From positions 186,001 through 250,000 of the forward strand of contig NZ_SMSK01000004.1 in the NCBI RefSeq assembly GCF_004354985.1: a stretch of DNA of 64,000 nucleotides, given 5' to 3'. The position numbers and the translations under genes were made by a program. Positions 11,501 to 20,467 of this stretch are shown in pieces. Position 1 is the stretch's first letter, and every line of letters starts with the position of its first letter. The notes below the pieces were generated by a model, which saw nothing but the letters and a program-made list of their open reading frames with translations, made no database searches and was not told the origin of the DNA. The DNA is from Segetibacter sp. 3557_3. GTDB lineage: Bacteria > Bacteroidota > Bacteroidia > Chitinophagales > Chitinophagaceae.

Positions 11501-14500
11501 TAGGCGCCGGGATCAGGTGTTGAAACGTTTCGCTGCTGCCCGCTGATGTCGGTCAATATGTTAACCGGCATACCTTTATCATCCAGAACTGCAGATGATG
11601 GCCGGAAGTCCCCGGCAAGGGGATCAACAAACTGTGGATTTACGGTTAACGTTTGTGCATCCTGCCCCGTAAGCGCCTGCCACTCCTCAAGGGTTGTTGC
11701 ACGGGTGTTGGCGATTGCCGACGTTGCAGCCGATCCGATAAAGTGATTGGATTTTCGTTCAATAAAGTAGTTGTTTTTGTTTCCGATAAACCCTGGTTTT
11801 AACGTTCCACCCGATAATACAATTCCGGTAGCAAAGCCATTGCCATTACCGGCAATGGAAACGATGTTATTATTTAAAAGATTAGTGCCCCTGTCGCCGG
11901 AAAGCAAGAAGCCCACAACTGACGACTGTGATGCGGTTGATGCATGATTCAATACAATAGTATTGTGGTGCGCCGTCATATTGCCCGATGATCCGTGACC
12001 AATACCTGTTGCATTGCGGGTTGAGCTGATATCATATATCAGGTTATTGGCAACCAGGTTGTCGGCTCCTGCTACGCCAAACGATATTTGTATGGCCGTG
12101 AAAGTTGTAACCGGTGATAATGGTGATCCTAGTGAAGAATGAACGCGATTGCTCACAACGGTTACGCTTCGATTGTTTTGTAATTGAATACCATAAACCT
12201 GGTAGGCGGATGCCGATGAGCGCAGTGGACGCGAGATCGTATTACCCTCCACCAGTAGATCCCTTTGATATAAAGCGGAAATGCCATTCAAATAGGAATC
12301 TTTGATGGTGTTGTACCTGATCTGGTTGCCTGTGATAATAAGATTCCCATCTCCAACGAGGCTTATACCATTATCACCGCCTGTGATCGTATTAAACTCC
12401 ACTGTGTTAAAGTCGCAATTAAACGATCCGGCTACGGGGTCGTAAGGAATAGTTGATGTTAGTGCGATCCCGGCTGAACTTGTGCTAACATCGGAAGTGT
12501 CTAAATAAACAGTACATCTCCTGACGGTGTTATAATCTGAATTGCCGGTTAGCTGGATACCCATTTGCCCCGTAGCCTGCCCCCTGGTGTCAACAACCAG
12601 GCTGTCGAACTTGATGTATTTTGCCCGGCGGATCTTGATAGCGGCTCTTTCACTTGTGCTGGACGAATTAAACCTGATCAGCGCTCCGTTACCATTAAAA
12701 GTAACCGTATTGATGGCCGATGTTCCCTTAATGGAGTCTACAATAACCTGCTCATCATATGGACCACTTCCTGGCGCCACGTTAAAGGTAACAGGACCGG
12801 AAATTCCGCAACTGATCATCTTAATTGCATCCCTGAAATTTCGAAAATTGCTACCCGTTGTTGGCAGGGCTGAGTTGATGGTAAATGTGCCTCCGGCAGA
12901 TGTGGTTGGCACTTCAATAAACACGGGCTCCGAATACAGGAACTCCCCCCCGCATGCCACAGCCACCTTGTAAAAACCACTTCTAACCACGTAAAAAGAT
13001 GTGTTTGGCATAGGGCCCCAACTGGTTATAGCGGAGAAAGAACCATCGATTTGTTGTGCGTTTACCCACTGGTAAATCATTCCGGGTCCTGTTGATATAT
13101 CTTTTACGTTCAGGCGCACCTGGGTTCCTAAACAAATGGAGGGGATCGAGTCCACACGGGTGAAATATGCAGCGCCCCCGTTTGTGGGTGCAGAACATCC
13201 AACACCTGTAAATTCAAAGGCCCCAATGTCCGGCGCCGTTGTATTACGCACCTGTTCTGCGAAATCAGTAGCAATGCCTACATTAACACCTTTATCGTTC
13301 AACAAAATCGATGTCGGCCTAAGATTGCCACCAGCAAGATCAGCAAAGAAGGGATCAATTGCAACCGTGTTGGTAAGTAGGCCGTTGGGAACAGCAGCCA
13401 GGGTTGCGTACTGGGCATTTCCATAACGAAGTATATAATTTTTGCCCGACTGATCTAAGGTAAACAGGTTGTTGTTGCTTTCGGTAATGTTAGCTGCAAC
13501 ACTGGAAGAAGAAAGAGAGAGCGCATAGCTGGTTGAAACCGGCGACTTCCTGATGTAGATATTATTATTCCTGAATTTTACCCCGATGGGGTTGGTTGCT
13601 CCTGAATAAAAGCCAATGCTGCCTGATCTGCTCGCACTATCATCGAATACAATTGTATTATGATAACAAGCCAGGTACGAAGAACTTTCATTATAGATAC
13701 CCGCCTGGGATCCTTGCCCTTTAACATCATATACCAGGTTGTTGGCAACAACATTGTCTATTGCGGCAGTCCCCGAAGCATTTGAAAACCGGATGGCATA
13801 AAACTGATCGAAAGCACCTGGTTTTCCTCCAAACGGGTTGAATAACCGGTTTTTCGAAACCCTGGCGGCGGTGGTTGTCGATTGAAAGAAGATACCTTCA
13901 AAATTAGCCACCCGCGTACGATACGGCCTGCTTATCGAATTGCTTTCCACTAACAGGTTGTTCGTATAGCTTGCGAATAAGCCGTATGCAAAAAAGTCCG
14001 TAATAATATTGTTTGTTATCCTATTACCATTTACCAATGCTGAAGCACCTCCAACGATTGTGATGCCATAGTAACCTCCCGAAATCCTGTTTCGTTCAAA
14101 AGTATTATTGTCGCAATTGGTAGCCCCCGACGCTATTGCATTGTTCCCCGCTGCGCTTACGACAATGCCTGCAAAGTTTGTGTTGTAAGAAATAACACTG
14201 TCTACTATGATCGTGCACCGCCTTACCGTATTAAAGTCGGCATTGTTAATCAGCTGTACGCCAAATTGATCACTACCTGCACCCGTCGCATCAATCACCA
14301 GGCTATCGATCGTTACATAATCCGCTTTGTTCAACTTAATTACCGCCTTGTCGTCGGGGTTTGACGAACTGTATTTTAGAACAGCACCATTACCATTTAT
14401 CGTAATCGTATTCACAGCTGAGGCACCGGTAATGCTATCAAATATTACCTGCTCGTTGTAAGGACCACTGCCCGCCGCTACATCAAAAACAACAGGCCCT

Positions 14501-17160
14501 GTAATACCGCATTTTAATGCAACGATCGCGTCACTAAAACGCTGAAAGTTGTTGCTTCCTGTAGGTAGCGCCGGATTGATGGTATAAGCGCCTCCGGCAA
14601 GCCCGCTGCTAACGGTTATGGCCACCGGTTCGGAATATTGTACCTCGTTTGAACACCTGATCGCAACCCGGTAATACAGTGCCGCTGTAGCCATTACAGT
14701 AGTATCGGGGTAAGGCATAAGATTACCTGCCGCACTGTAGGTGCCGTTTGCTGAAGTTGAAGTTTCCCACTGGTAGGTTTGACCGGTGGCCGACGAGTAA
14801 TTGATCAGGCTTAATTTCACAGGGCTTCCCGGGCATACTGCCGCAGTTGTTAACGAAGTTGCAGAACCCGGTATCATTGGCGAACTGCACGCCAGACCTT
14901 CACTTTCAAATGCACCGATATCCGGAGTTTTTGTATTTCTTAGCTTATTGTTGATATCAGCAGTTACACCCACAAACGTGCCCTTGGATTTCAAAAGGGG
15001 AGCGGAAATCGAATAATCCCCATTGGCAGGATTTATAAAAAGGGGATTTAAAGCAACCGAGTAAGCATCCTGGCCACTGGCAGCCTGCCAGTCAGGTAGC
15101 CGCGAAAAATTTGCATTTGTCGTGCCGGCAACATAGTTTGATCCCGCCGTAGAACCAACATAATAATTGTTGAAGTTTAAATTAAGTCCCGTGAGTGCAT
15201 TAACAAAAACGGCGTGCTTGGTTCCTTCGCCACTGGTAGTCACACTAATGTTGTTGTTTTTAAATTCAACACCAATATTGCTGCCTTGCTCATAGCCACG
15301 GACGAAACTGCCGGAGTTCCTGTCAGGGTGGTCCAGCGAAATCGTGTTATGAAAAACCTTCGCGTAGCTTGATGAATTTCTAAGTCCTATTAAGTTTCCG
15401 GTGTTGTTCAGGCGATAGATAAGGTTATTGCTTGCAACAGTTTCGTTTCCTGCACTGGCACCAGACGAAAACAAACTGATCCCGTATACATACGATGTGC
15501 CGGTATAATTGTTTATGATGTCATGTACCCTGTTCCCAATGATCCTGACCCTTACTTCGTTAAAATTCAGAAATATTCCGGATACACTAAAACCACCCAT
15601 GTCGCGATGTGGCCGGCTTACATCATTGCCTTCGATCAAAGCGTTGTAACTACCATTTAAAAATATTCCCGAGTTGAAAAAATCTGAAATCGTATTCAAC
15701 CTTATTTCGTTATTGCCTGCAGTTACGGATGAATTTCCATTGATGTATATGCCATACCTGCCGCCCGTTACCATGTTCGCGGTTATTTTATTGCCCGCTG
15801 ACAAGTCAACCAGTACTCCAATAGAATTTGTCTCAATTGCAGTTTTGGAAAGCACGATCGAACAATTTTTCACGATGTTATTGTCGGCCCTGTTTTGCAA
15901 AACAATACCGGCACCGTAGGCGCTTTCACCCGCGTTTAAATTAAGGCCGTCGATCACCAGGTTATCAGATCCATTTAAGGTGAGCACCGCATTTTGATCC
16001 GAGGTGGGTCCGCTATAGAACAGGGTAGCACCATTGCCTCTAACCGTTAGGGTATTAGTAGCAGAAGTGCCGCCAATCTCGCCGAATACTACCCGCTCAT
16101 TATAGGGGCCGCTGCCGGGCGCGACATCAATAACCACCGGCCCGTTAATGTTACATAGTTGATTTACGGCTTCACTAAAAGTTCTAAACGTCCTGCCTGA
16201 AGATGCTTGCCTGCTGTCGATAACAAACGATCCCGAAACGGGAGCAGGAACGCCGACGAATACCGGTGACGAAAAAACGGTAACACCACAGGTTACAGCC
16301 ATGCGGTAATACTTCGGAGTTGTTTGTGTAATGGTATAAGTGTTTCCGGTGGCGCCAAAAATCGGGCTCCAGTTCACATTGTTGTCCGAAGATTGCCATT
16401 GAAAGGTTTGACCATTTTCGGGGTTGGTGTGCTTCAGGGTAAAACTCTGGCCTATACATACGGTAGAGGAGGACGAAAGAATTTGCGGAACGGCAGGAGC
16501 GGTGCATGCAGGTGGTTCGTCAAAAGTGATACTGCCCGTAAAATGACCCGTACCATATTCCAGTCCGGGGCTTCCGCCAACAAACCCAACGGTTGAGGTA
16601 AATTCCGTTGGCTTAAAATTGCCAATTTTCAGGTATACGCCTCTAGCTAAAAAGTTGTTTTGTATAAACACCTTTGCACCCAGGTTACTCAGCCTTAAAA
16701 CACCGGGTCCTGCATTTTTCCTAAGCACAAACCGGTATGCGGTGCGCGCCGGAATAATAACATTTAACCCTTGAAAAATGGGGGTAATGGACGGGTACGA
16801 AACAGGCACAGCTCCTGAAGTGCCTACCTCGGTCCAGTCAGACGATGGGATTAGCGAAGGACCTGTCGTTGAAGTAGCAGAGTAGAAAAGTGTCCACGTA
16901 GCGTCATTGTCGCGTGGCTGTATGTAATTCGAAACCCCGGTAAATTTAACCGGTACAAAGTTCGAGTTGTCTACCAGGAAGGCCAGGTGAGCGGCGCCTT
17001 GTGTACGTATCGAGTCGAGTCCGTTAAATCCTGTGCCCTCCGTGGTAATGGTGGTGGTCTGCGAAAAAGCCTTGCCAATGAATCCTCCTGGAATAAACAG
17101 TAACAGCGCAACGATCATTCTGCCGATAGGGTGGGAGCAGGCTCCTGTAATTTTTTGCAT
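8572..17160 (-). CDS. Giant secreted protein with four Ig/beta-helix modules
   Basis: A 2862-residue exported protein. A signal peptide covers residues 1-34 (cleavage after AFSQ). An N-terminal beta-rich domain (35-215) precedes four modules of about 570 residues. Each has an Ig-like domain containing YQW or FQW and YYRVAVxCG strands (starting near 220, 756, 1322 and 1895). Then come a conserved entry segment (GPVxFxVAPGSGPYNEQV, followed by SAxNTxxxxGNGA), a right-handed parallel beta-helix rich in NNxIxxNxI rungs, and a closing P-D-x-G-A-F/Y-E-F motif. A different C-terminal region (about 2465-2862) ends in two Ca-binding, dockerin-like segments (GDANANGNV and DINMDGSI). It probably acts as a cell-surface adhesin or polysaccharide-binding or lyase protein. 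No T9SS C-terminal sorting motif was obvious. Confidence 0.9.
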   Translation of the reverse strand: MQKITGACSHPIGRMIVALLLFIPGGFIGKAFSQTTTITTEGTGFNGLDSIRTQGAAHLAFLVDNSNFVPVKFTGVSNYIQPRDNDATWTLFYSATSTTGPSLIPSSDWTEVGTSGAVPVSYPSITPIFQGLNVIIPARTAYRFVLRKNAGPGVLRLSNLGAKVFIQNNFLARGVYLKIGNFKPTEFTSTVGFVGGSPGLEYGTGHFTGSITFDEPPACTAPAVPQILSSSSTVCIGQSFTLKHTNPENGQTFQWQSSDNNVNWSPIFGATGNTYTITQTTPKYYRMAVTCGVTVFSSPVFVGVPAPVSGSFVIDSRQASSGRTFRTFSEAVNQLCNINGPVVIDVAPGSGPYNERVVFGEIGGTSATNTLTVRGNGATLFYSGPTSDQNAVLTLNGSDNLVIDGLNLNAGESAYGAGIVLQNRADNNIVKNCSIVLSKTAIETNSIGVLVDLSAGNKITANMVTGGRYGIYINGNSSVTAGNNEIRLNTISDFFNSGIFLNGSYNALIEGNDVSRPHRDMGGFSVSGIFLNFNEVRVRIIGNRVHDIINNYTGTSYVYGISLFSSGASAGNETVASNNLIYRLNNTGNLIGLRNSSSYAKVFHNTISLDHPDRNSGSFVRGYEQGSNIGVEFKNNNISVTTSGEGTKHAVFVNALTGLNLNFNNYYVGSTAGSNYVAGTTNANFSRLPDWQAASGQDAYSVALNPLFINPANGDYSISAPLLKSKGTFVGVTADINNKLRNTKTPDIGAFESEGLACSSPMIPGSATSLTTAAVCPGSPVKLSLINYSSATGQTYQWETSTSANGTYSAAGNLMPYPDTTVMATAALYYRVAIRCSNEVQYSEPVAITVSSGLAGGAYTINPALPTGSNNFQRFSDAIVALKCGITGPVVFDVAAGSGPYNEQVIFDSITGASAVNTITINGNGAVLKYSSSNPDDKAVIKLNKADYVTIDSLVIDATGAGSDQFGVQLINNADFNTVRRCTIIVDSVISYNTNFAGIVVSAAGNNAIASGATNCDNNTFERNRISGGYYGITIVGGASALVNGNRITNNIITDFFAYGLFASYTNNLLVESNSISRPYRTRVANFEGIFFQSTTTAARVSKNRLFNPFGGKPGAFDQFYAIRFSNASGTAAIDNVVANNLVYDVKGQGSQAGIYNESSSYLACYHNTIVFDDSASRSGSIGFYSGATNPIGVKFRNNNIYIRKSPVSTSYALSLSSSSVAANITESNNNLFTLDQSGKNYILRYGNAQYATLAAVPNGLLTNTVAIDPFFADLAGGNLRPTSILLNDKGVNVGIATDFAEQVRNTTAPDIGAFEFTGVGCSAPTNGGAAYFTRVDSIPSICLGTQVRLNVKDISTGPGMIYQWVNAQQIDGSFSAITSWGPMPNTSFYVVRSGFYKVAVACGGEFLYSEPVFIEVPTTSAGGTFTINSALPTTGSNFRNFRDAIKMISCGISGPVTFNVAPGSGPYDEQVIVDSIKGTSAINTVTFNGNGALIRFNSSSTSERAAIKIRRAKYIKFDSLVVDTRGQATGQMGIQLTGNSDYNTVRRCTVYLDTSDVSTSSAGIALTSTIPYDPVAGSFNCDFNTVEFNTITGGDNGISLVGDGNLIITGNQIRYNTIKDSYLNGISALYQRDLLVEGNTISRPLRSSASAYQVYGIQLQNNRSVTVVSNRVHSSLGSPLSPVTTFTAIQISFGVAGADNLVANNLIYDISSTRNATGIGHGSSGNMTAHHNTIVLNHASTASQSSVVGFLLSGDRGTNLLNNNIVSIAGNGNGFATGIVLSGGTLKPGFIGNKNNYFIERKSNHFIGSAATSAIANTRATTLEEWQALTGQDAQTLTVNPQFVDPLAGDFRPSSAVLDDKGMPVNILTDISGQQRNVSTPDPGAYEFTAQPCVNPPTAGSSVVSAIGAFNGCSGTEVRLSLSGNSYGAGQTYLWQRATDATGPYVEIGNESMDPDTTISASGNFYYRARVGCGGTVAYSTVSNLAVPTLLSGTYTVNREAITSGRNFQTFTDAVNAIACGIDGPVVFKVAPGIYNEQLVFKPMPGASATNTVVFEPADGNRNSVEVSFMTSAASLFVLRLDSVRYLTLRALKITSNMYTTPQYGRAIEFNDCSNDSIIDCTIKVPESTDPTTGFLLTGIYGMVSNGVFFNNTITGGNFGMLLSGDDIAIRNNVITSRLSGATVSNSANLRFTGNTVTSNGTAGASVNLINCGGSYEILNNSVSGVVKNVSAKGMAIYNALSTAQNPGIVRNNLVGVGNESYTFGPNPEPNLTATGLLISASHNALITNNVAYITNASGGSQTALSCSGTNLHIYNNSVRSTTASEKLATGAVMTGADINGNDIIVRNNIISHSGIGLAMKIGSAVSSDYNNLFSPQGNLVQSGASSTIYQDLASWRAASGNDKHSLSIRPAYLNFTPLVPDTTHPEVWGLHGHGIHIPGNDKDKNGNPRPTTLAEGVPDLGAYEFTPRVAPPVATAFPEKPIAGTTQTFLFATDTIAIIRWAPDAPVPASIMVRRYSGVRPPSLPMGSPHMYFYDSIKAEGGGAYNYDIDVKYKDVWLGTITNETGLKLAQANPAGNWNTLASSDLNTTTNTMSAPALNSFGLFTGLTNAGTITFSGKVFLQGAYNSATGIMSNSLNSLGILQEKAAAQPYATEVFKHYANEGVPPGFFAAHSDIVDWVLIELRSSSSPGTVVARRAAFVKRDGTIVEIDGTTNQVTFNGVTPAGYFVSIRHRNHLGIRSATILDFSGGAAHHDFTTSSGNAFQSQAYTSTLQLGTIWAMRAGDANANGNVRYAGPGNDHNQILNLSLGGSLATVLTGVYAADDINMDGSIKFNGPVNDQNFLLNLILSGSLSTILLQQL

Positions 17161-18246
17161 ATATGTTGTTGCCAGAGCCCTGGCGATTTCTAGGAAGGGT
17201 AAATCGGTTATTGCTTGCTAAGCAACTCCTGTTGTTGAACGCTGATCCGGGGTTGATTGTAAGAATATCGGGGTACAGTGTGCCTGCCTGATACTAACAG
17301 GTCGATAGCGCTAAGTCTCTTTGATCTGCCGGTCCTTCGATTACTTTGTATAACCGGTTTAAAAAGCGTGAGGAAAACTACTTAAAAAGATTTTAAAATT
17401 TAAGCCTTTTTTTATGCGCAACCTGTTTTATCATCGGCGTTTAGTTACAATAGCTCCTGCGATAAACTGATGCTGTTATGGTCACAGTGATTGCGCGTTC
17501 TATTCGCCGGGCGGCGTTAGTCGTGCAGGCATTGTGCTTTCCGTTACCCTATTATGGTAGGGCATCAAAGCACCCACGATAAATAGCTGTTAAGTGCCGG
17601 GAAAATGATTTTTTTGGCTACCGGCTTTTGGTTTTTATGGCGACATCGTTGCGTCGCATTCCGTTCATCGGCATATCATTGGGCAGCAATAGCTGCGATC
17701 GATGCAAACGATCCAGGAACGCAAAAGCCCGAACACCAGTGTGGTGAACGAGGAGACAGCAGGCTAAGGAAGGCACACGCTGCTAGTGGGAAAGCAATCC
17801 GGGAGGGATTGTCGGTTACAACGAGTGGGGCGGTTCAATCAGCGAGGCTGTTTAGGGCAGTGCGAGCTTTTACAATCCAGCAGGGAACACCCGAATTCGT
17901 TTTTCTGTAGCATGGCCGGTTCATTGATATATTGGGTTTATTCTTTCGTAAATCAAAGGCCAAAGGCGGTGAGTAAATTGCTGCAATTCAGCCGTTTTTT
18001 TGTATTATGCATAGCTATCCTCTGTGACTGAGGGGGGGCCTCGCCATTTCCTGATCTCCCGCTACGCACACCCGGGCCTGGCGCTAGTGGGTTGCCCCAA
18101 ACGTTGTTTGTAAGTAAGCCCCTTATGTAATGGGAACTCGATCCAATTTCCTAAGTTTTAGGTAAACCCACCTAAAATTTGAAACAAGAGAAGGATTAAC
18201 GACCAATCCTCATTTTACGATGGAAAGGTAGTAATAGCCATAGCTT
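17161..18246. other. Long gene-poor region upstream of the cassette array
   Basis: About 1.1 kb with no convincing gene. The first 200 bases must contain the promoter of the giant gene on the minus strand. Frames near 17605-18031 have no recognisable domains and unusual composition. The segment directly precedes the tyrosine-recombinase relic, so the missing N-terminal part of that gene is probably decayed beyond recognition or deleted here. Confidence 0.5.
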
Positions 18247-18470
18247 GCCCGATGCGTTCAGGAGTTGTTCGCCCTTGCGAAAAAGGCAGAGTAGGATTAC
18301 AAATACAAAACATGTTTTGTCTTCACCATATTTCCGCCACCCATATACACTACTATTCTATGGGTACCTCACTACATCCGGGAGGTTTAGGACGCAGGAG
18401 CTTAAAACCAGCCTTCCATATACTCATGTAGCCACAAAGTCCTTAGCCCTGGCTCAAGGCCTGCAGACAG
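18247..18470 (+). pseudogene. Relic of tyrosine recombinase (integrase) C-terminus
   Basis: Three short stretches in shifted frames line up in the right order with the catalytic end of IntI/Xer recombinases. First is RCVQELFALAKKA (18250 on), matching the YSxRSxQxxFxxAxKKAGI segment. Then comes LHHISATHIHYYSMGTSLH (about 18329-18385), matching LRHSFATHLLExGTxLR with the conserved HxxR/H box altered. Last is LKTSLPYTHVATKSL (18401-18445), matching TTxIYTHVxTKSL with the nucleophilic Tyr at 18419-18421. Frameshifts and a TAG codon separate them, so the gene is dead. It lies on the same strand as the cassettes, with its 3' end facing the array, as in 'reverse' integrons such as that of Treponema denticola. 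Confidence 0.7.
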
Positions 18471-18492
18471 GCCACACCTGTAACAACCATTT

Positions 18493-18563
18493 CCGCGTTT
18501 TTTATGTTGACCGTTTCAACCGGAAGGGCCAATACGGGCTTTTTGTCAACAAGAAAAACGCGG
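18493..18563. repeat. Inverted repeat between recombinase relic and first cassette
   Basis: Arms CCGCGTTTTTTATGTTGAC and GTCAACAAGAAAAACGCGG (19 bp, two mismatches) around a loop of about 33 bases. By position it could be part of the attI region, the body of a degraded attC, or a terminator for the relic gene (though no T-run follows). The function is inferred from location only. Confidence 0.55.
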
Positions 18564-18633
18564 ATGCATTTTTATGAAAATGAAACCCTTAAGCGGTTTT
18601 TGATCTATTTGGCCTAAAGCAGAAACATTCGTA

Positions 18634-18652
18634 TAATAAGACGTTAGCGGCT
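18634..18652 (+). other. attI-like insertion core at the array's left edge
   Basis: TAAGACGTTAGCGGC ends in a GTT core (G at 18643) that opens the first cassette. Its GTTAGCGGC is the exact reverse complement of the GCCGCTAAC that closes the same cassette at 19289-19297. There is no palindromic arm to its left of the kind seen in every later site. That is what an attI (rather than attC) insertion point should look like. Confidence 0.5.
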
Positions 18653-18672
18653 ATTTCAAACGACATCCCGTT

Positions 18673-19284
18673 ATGAACCTGCATTTTCTTATTCTGACCA
18701 CACTGACCCTTACTTCGTTTTTGGTAGACGCACAAACCGCCGACAATAAAGGTCAAAGCAAGAAAGAATTCAAAAGCCAAGGCGAACAGGAAGACTATTG
18801 GGCCTATCGATTATTTGAAAAGACATACTTTAAAACACATTTCGATAAATTCAAAAGCGACATTGTTATAAATGGAGACGGTTTCATTTTCGGCGACAAA
18901 ACTTTGGTAGTTATAAACACACCAAAAAATTTAAAAACAGTTTTTTCAAGTGGCATATTCTATCCTAACATTATCACGGGCGACACAAGATCTGTAGTTA
19001 AAAGTCAGGCTGAACAAGACACACTTTCAGTAGCAGAAAAAGTTTTTTACAATATGACACGCACTGACAGCTTGACAATCTCAGACTTTGAAGAACTAAA
19101 ATTTCTAAGTAATTCTCCAAAATATAAACGATTTAAACTTCGGCTCTGGCGAAAGGGATCTGCAAACCCAACCGCTTGTTTTATTGAGTTGACCAACGAA
19201 AATGCCACAGACAAAACGGAATTGACAGAGTTCATAATCGGCGCCTCCCTGACTTTTTTCAAAGAAGGATGGCTCGTGATATAA
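18673..19284 (+). CDS. Cassette 1: exported hypothetical protein
   Basis: A 203-residue protein with an N-terminal signal peptide (MNLHFLILTTLTLTSFLVDA, cleavage near residue 20). The mature part is hydrophilic and mixed alpha/beta, of no recognised family. The ATG lies 30 bases after the GTT core that opens the cassette, and the stop lies 5 bases before the closing attC-like site. The gene therefore fills its cassette exactly. Same strand as all neighbours in the array. Confidence 0.75.
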   Translation: MNLHFLILTTLTLTSFLVDAQTADNKGQSKKEFKSQGEQEDYWAYRLFEKTYFKTHFDKFKSDIVINGDGFIFGDKTLVVINTPKNLKTVFSSGIFYPNIITGDTRSVVKSQAEQDTLSVAEKVFYNMTRTDSLTISDFEELKFLSNSPKYKRFKLRLWRKGSANPTACFIELTNENATDKTELTEFIIGASLTFFKEGWLVI

Positions 19285-19288
19285 AACA

Positions 19289-19423
19289 GCCGCTAACAGT
19301 GTGTTCATGCAATGCTGGCGGAAGAACATGTTTTGGACTATGGAGCTTTTTTGGACGGCAGCTGTTTGCAAGCAGAAGTAACACGGACCCCAGCACTGCA
19401 TAAACACTTTTACGTTGTGCGGC
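19289..19423 (+). repeat. attC-like site 1 (type A)
   Basis: 135 bp. Left core GCCGCTAAC, left arm TGTTCATGCAATGCTGG, right arm CCAGCACTGCATAAACA, right core GTTGTGCGGC. The arms pair with two mismatches. The centre holds type-A features shared by most sites (GGAGCTTT, GTTTGCAAGCAGAAGTAACAC). Confidence 0.9.
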
Positions 19424-19468
19424 ATGCTATCCTTGCTCTAAGAAAACCTAAGAAATTGTAAAATTTAT

Positions 19469-20275
19469 ATGAAACGAGAATTGACGACGACTTTAAGGTG
19501 GATATGTGTGCTGCCAGGTGCAATCGCTGCCGGATTGCTGTCAACAGTTATTCTCCATTTTGTTTTATATACAACTTTGTCAAAGTTTGTAAGTCCATAT
19601 CCACAACTTCCAGAAAGAGCGCTAACACCTTTTGCTATTTCACTGGCGTTTGTATGGTTGGGTACCAAAATAGCACCCAACAATAGATTTAAGACCGGGT
19701 TAATCTTGTTTTTTATTTGGATAGCTCTCGCATTGGGAGTTATAGTATATACTTTGATTGGAGGAAAGCTATTCGGTTCCACTTTAGATTTACAATTCAA
19801 CGGAGTTGCTCCATTACTAGGCATCCTAGGTTCGGTCATTGGGATTCTCTTGGTAAAACGCAAATATGCGGTGCAAGGAAATGACAAACTTTCTTTTAAA
19901 GAAGGTATTGTTAAAGAGAGACAGGAAGGCGAAAAAAAGGCACATTCGACGAATCAAACAGTAATGTTAGTTGTGGATTTTATATTTATGGTATTGTTTA
20001 TTGTTTGTATTTACTATCCGACTTTCAGGATAGTTGTTTTTTCTCTTTTGTTATTATTGCATTTTTTTTCAATTGTTTCTTTTATTAAGGAACAGGAAAT
20101 AGCAACAAAGTTCAGGAAAATCAATTTTTTAAAAGAGATTTTAACTGCAGTCGCATTAATCATAGGACTTGTAAGTCAGAAGGCAGGATTTTACGTCACT
20201 TTGATTTGCTTAGCATTAATCTTCTTTGATTTGATTAGATTAATAGTGAAGCGTCCAACAGTCAGTGCGACATAG
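19469..20275 (+). CDS. Cassette 2: polytopic membrane protein
   Basis: A 268-residue protein with about eight hydrophobic segments: four in the first 130 residues, a hydrophilic loop (about 135-160, KRKYAVQGNDKLSFKEG region), then three or four more. It is an inner-membrane protein of unknown function with no recognisable transport motif. The gene starts about 54 bases after the opening core and ends 3 bases before the closing core GCCGCACAAC. That core is the exact complement of the opening GTTGTGCGGC. Confidence 0.78.
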   Translation: MKRELTTTLRWICVLPGAIAAGLLSTVILHFVLYTTLSKFVSPYPQLPERALTPFAISLAFVWLGTKIAPNNRFKTGLILFFIWIALALGVIVYTLIGGKLFGSTLDLQFNGVAPLLGILGSVIGILLVKRKYAVQGNDKLSFKEGIVKERQEGEKKAHSTNQTVMLVVDFIFMVLFIVCIYYPTFRIVVFSLLLLLHFFSIVSFIKEQEIATKFRKINFLKEILTAVALIIGLVSQKAGFYVTLICLALIFFDLIRLIVKRPTVSAT

Positions 20276-20278
20276 CAC

Positions 20279-20461
20279 GCCGCACAACATCAGCTTCACG
20301 CAATACGGGCGACAGAATAGATCCAGATCGACAGGAATTCTGACCCAGCGATAGAACCCCGGCCTTAAACTTTCAATTTTAAGTTAGTACTTTGTAACCG
20401 GCCGCCGGGCAGACGGGACATGAAATTTCCGTACTGCGTGAAGCCGTCCACGTTGGCTGCA
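20279..20461 (+). repeat. attC-like site 2 (singleton type)
   Basis: About 182 bp. Core GCCGCACAAC, arms CAGCTTCACGCAATACGG and CCGTACTGCGTGAAGC, closing core GTTGGCTGCA at 20452. The arms have the same organisation as type A but unrelated sequence, so this cassette came from a different source population of sites. Confidence 0.85.
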
Positions 20462-20467
20462 ATTATA

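Noticed and set aside
17605-18031. Frames of 81-101 codons upstream of the array.
   Set aside because: No domain, odd composition, overlapping each other. More likely non-coding or decayed DNA.
18493-18563. Reading the inverted repeat as a Rho-independent terminator.
   Set aside because: The loop is about 33 bases and no T-run follows. An attI-related or site-derived palindrome fits better.
20420-20467. Upstream ATG extending cassette 3's gene by 16 codons.
   Set aside because: It lies inside the right arm of attC-like site 2. The ATG at 20468 just after the core is the natural start.
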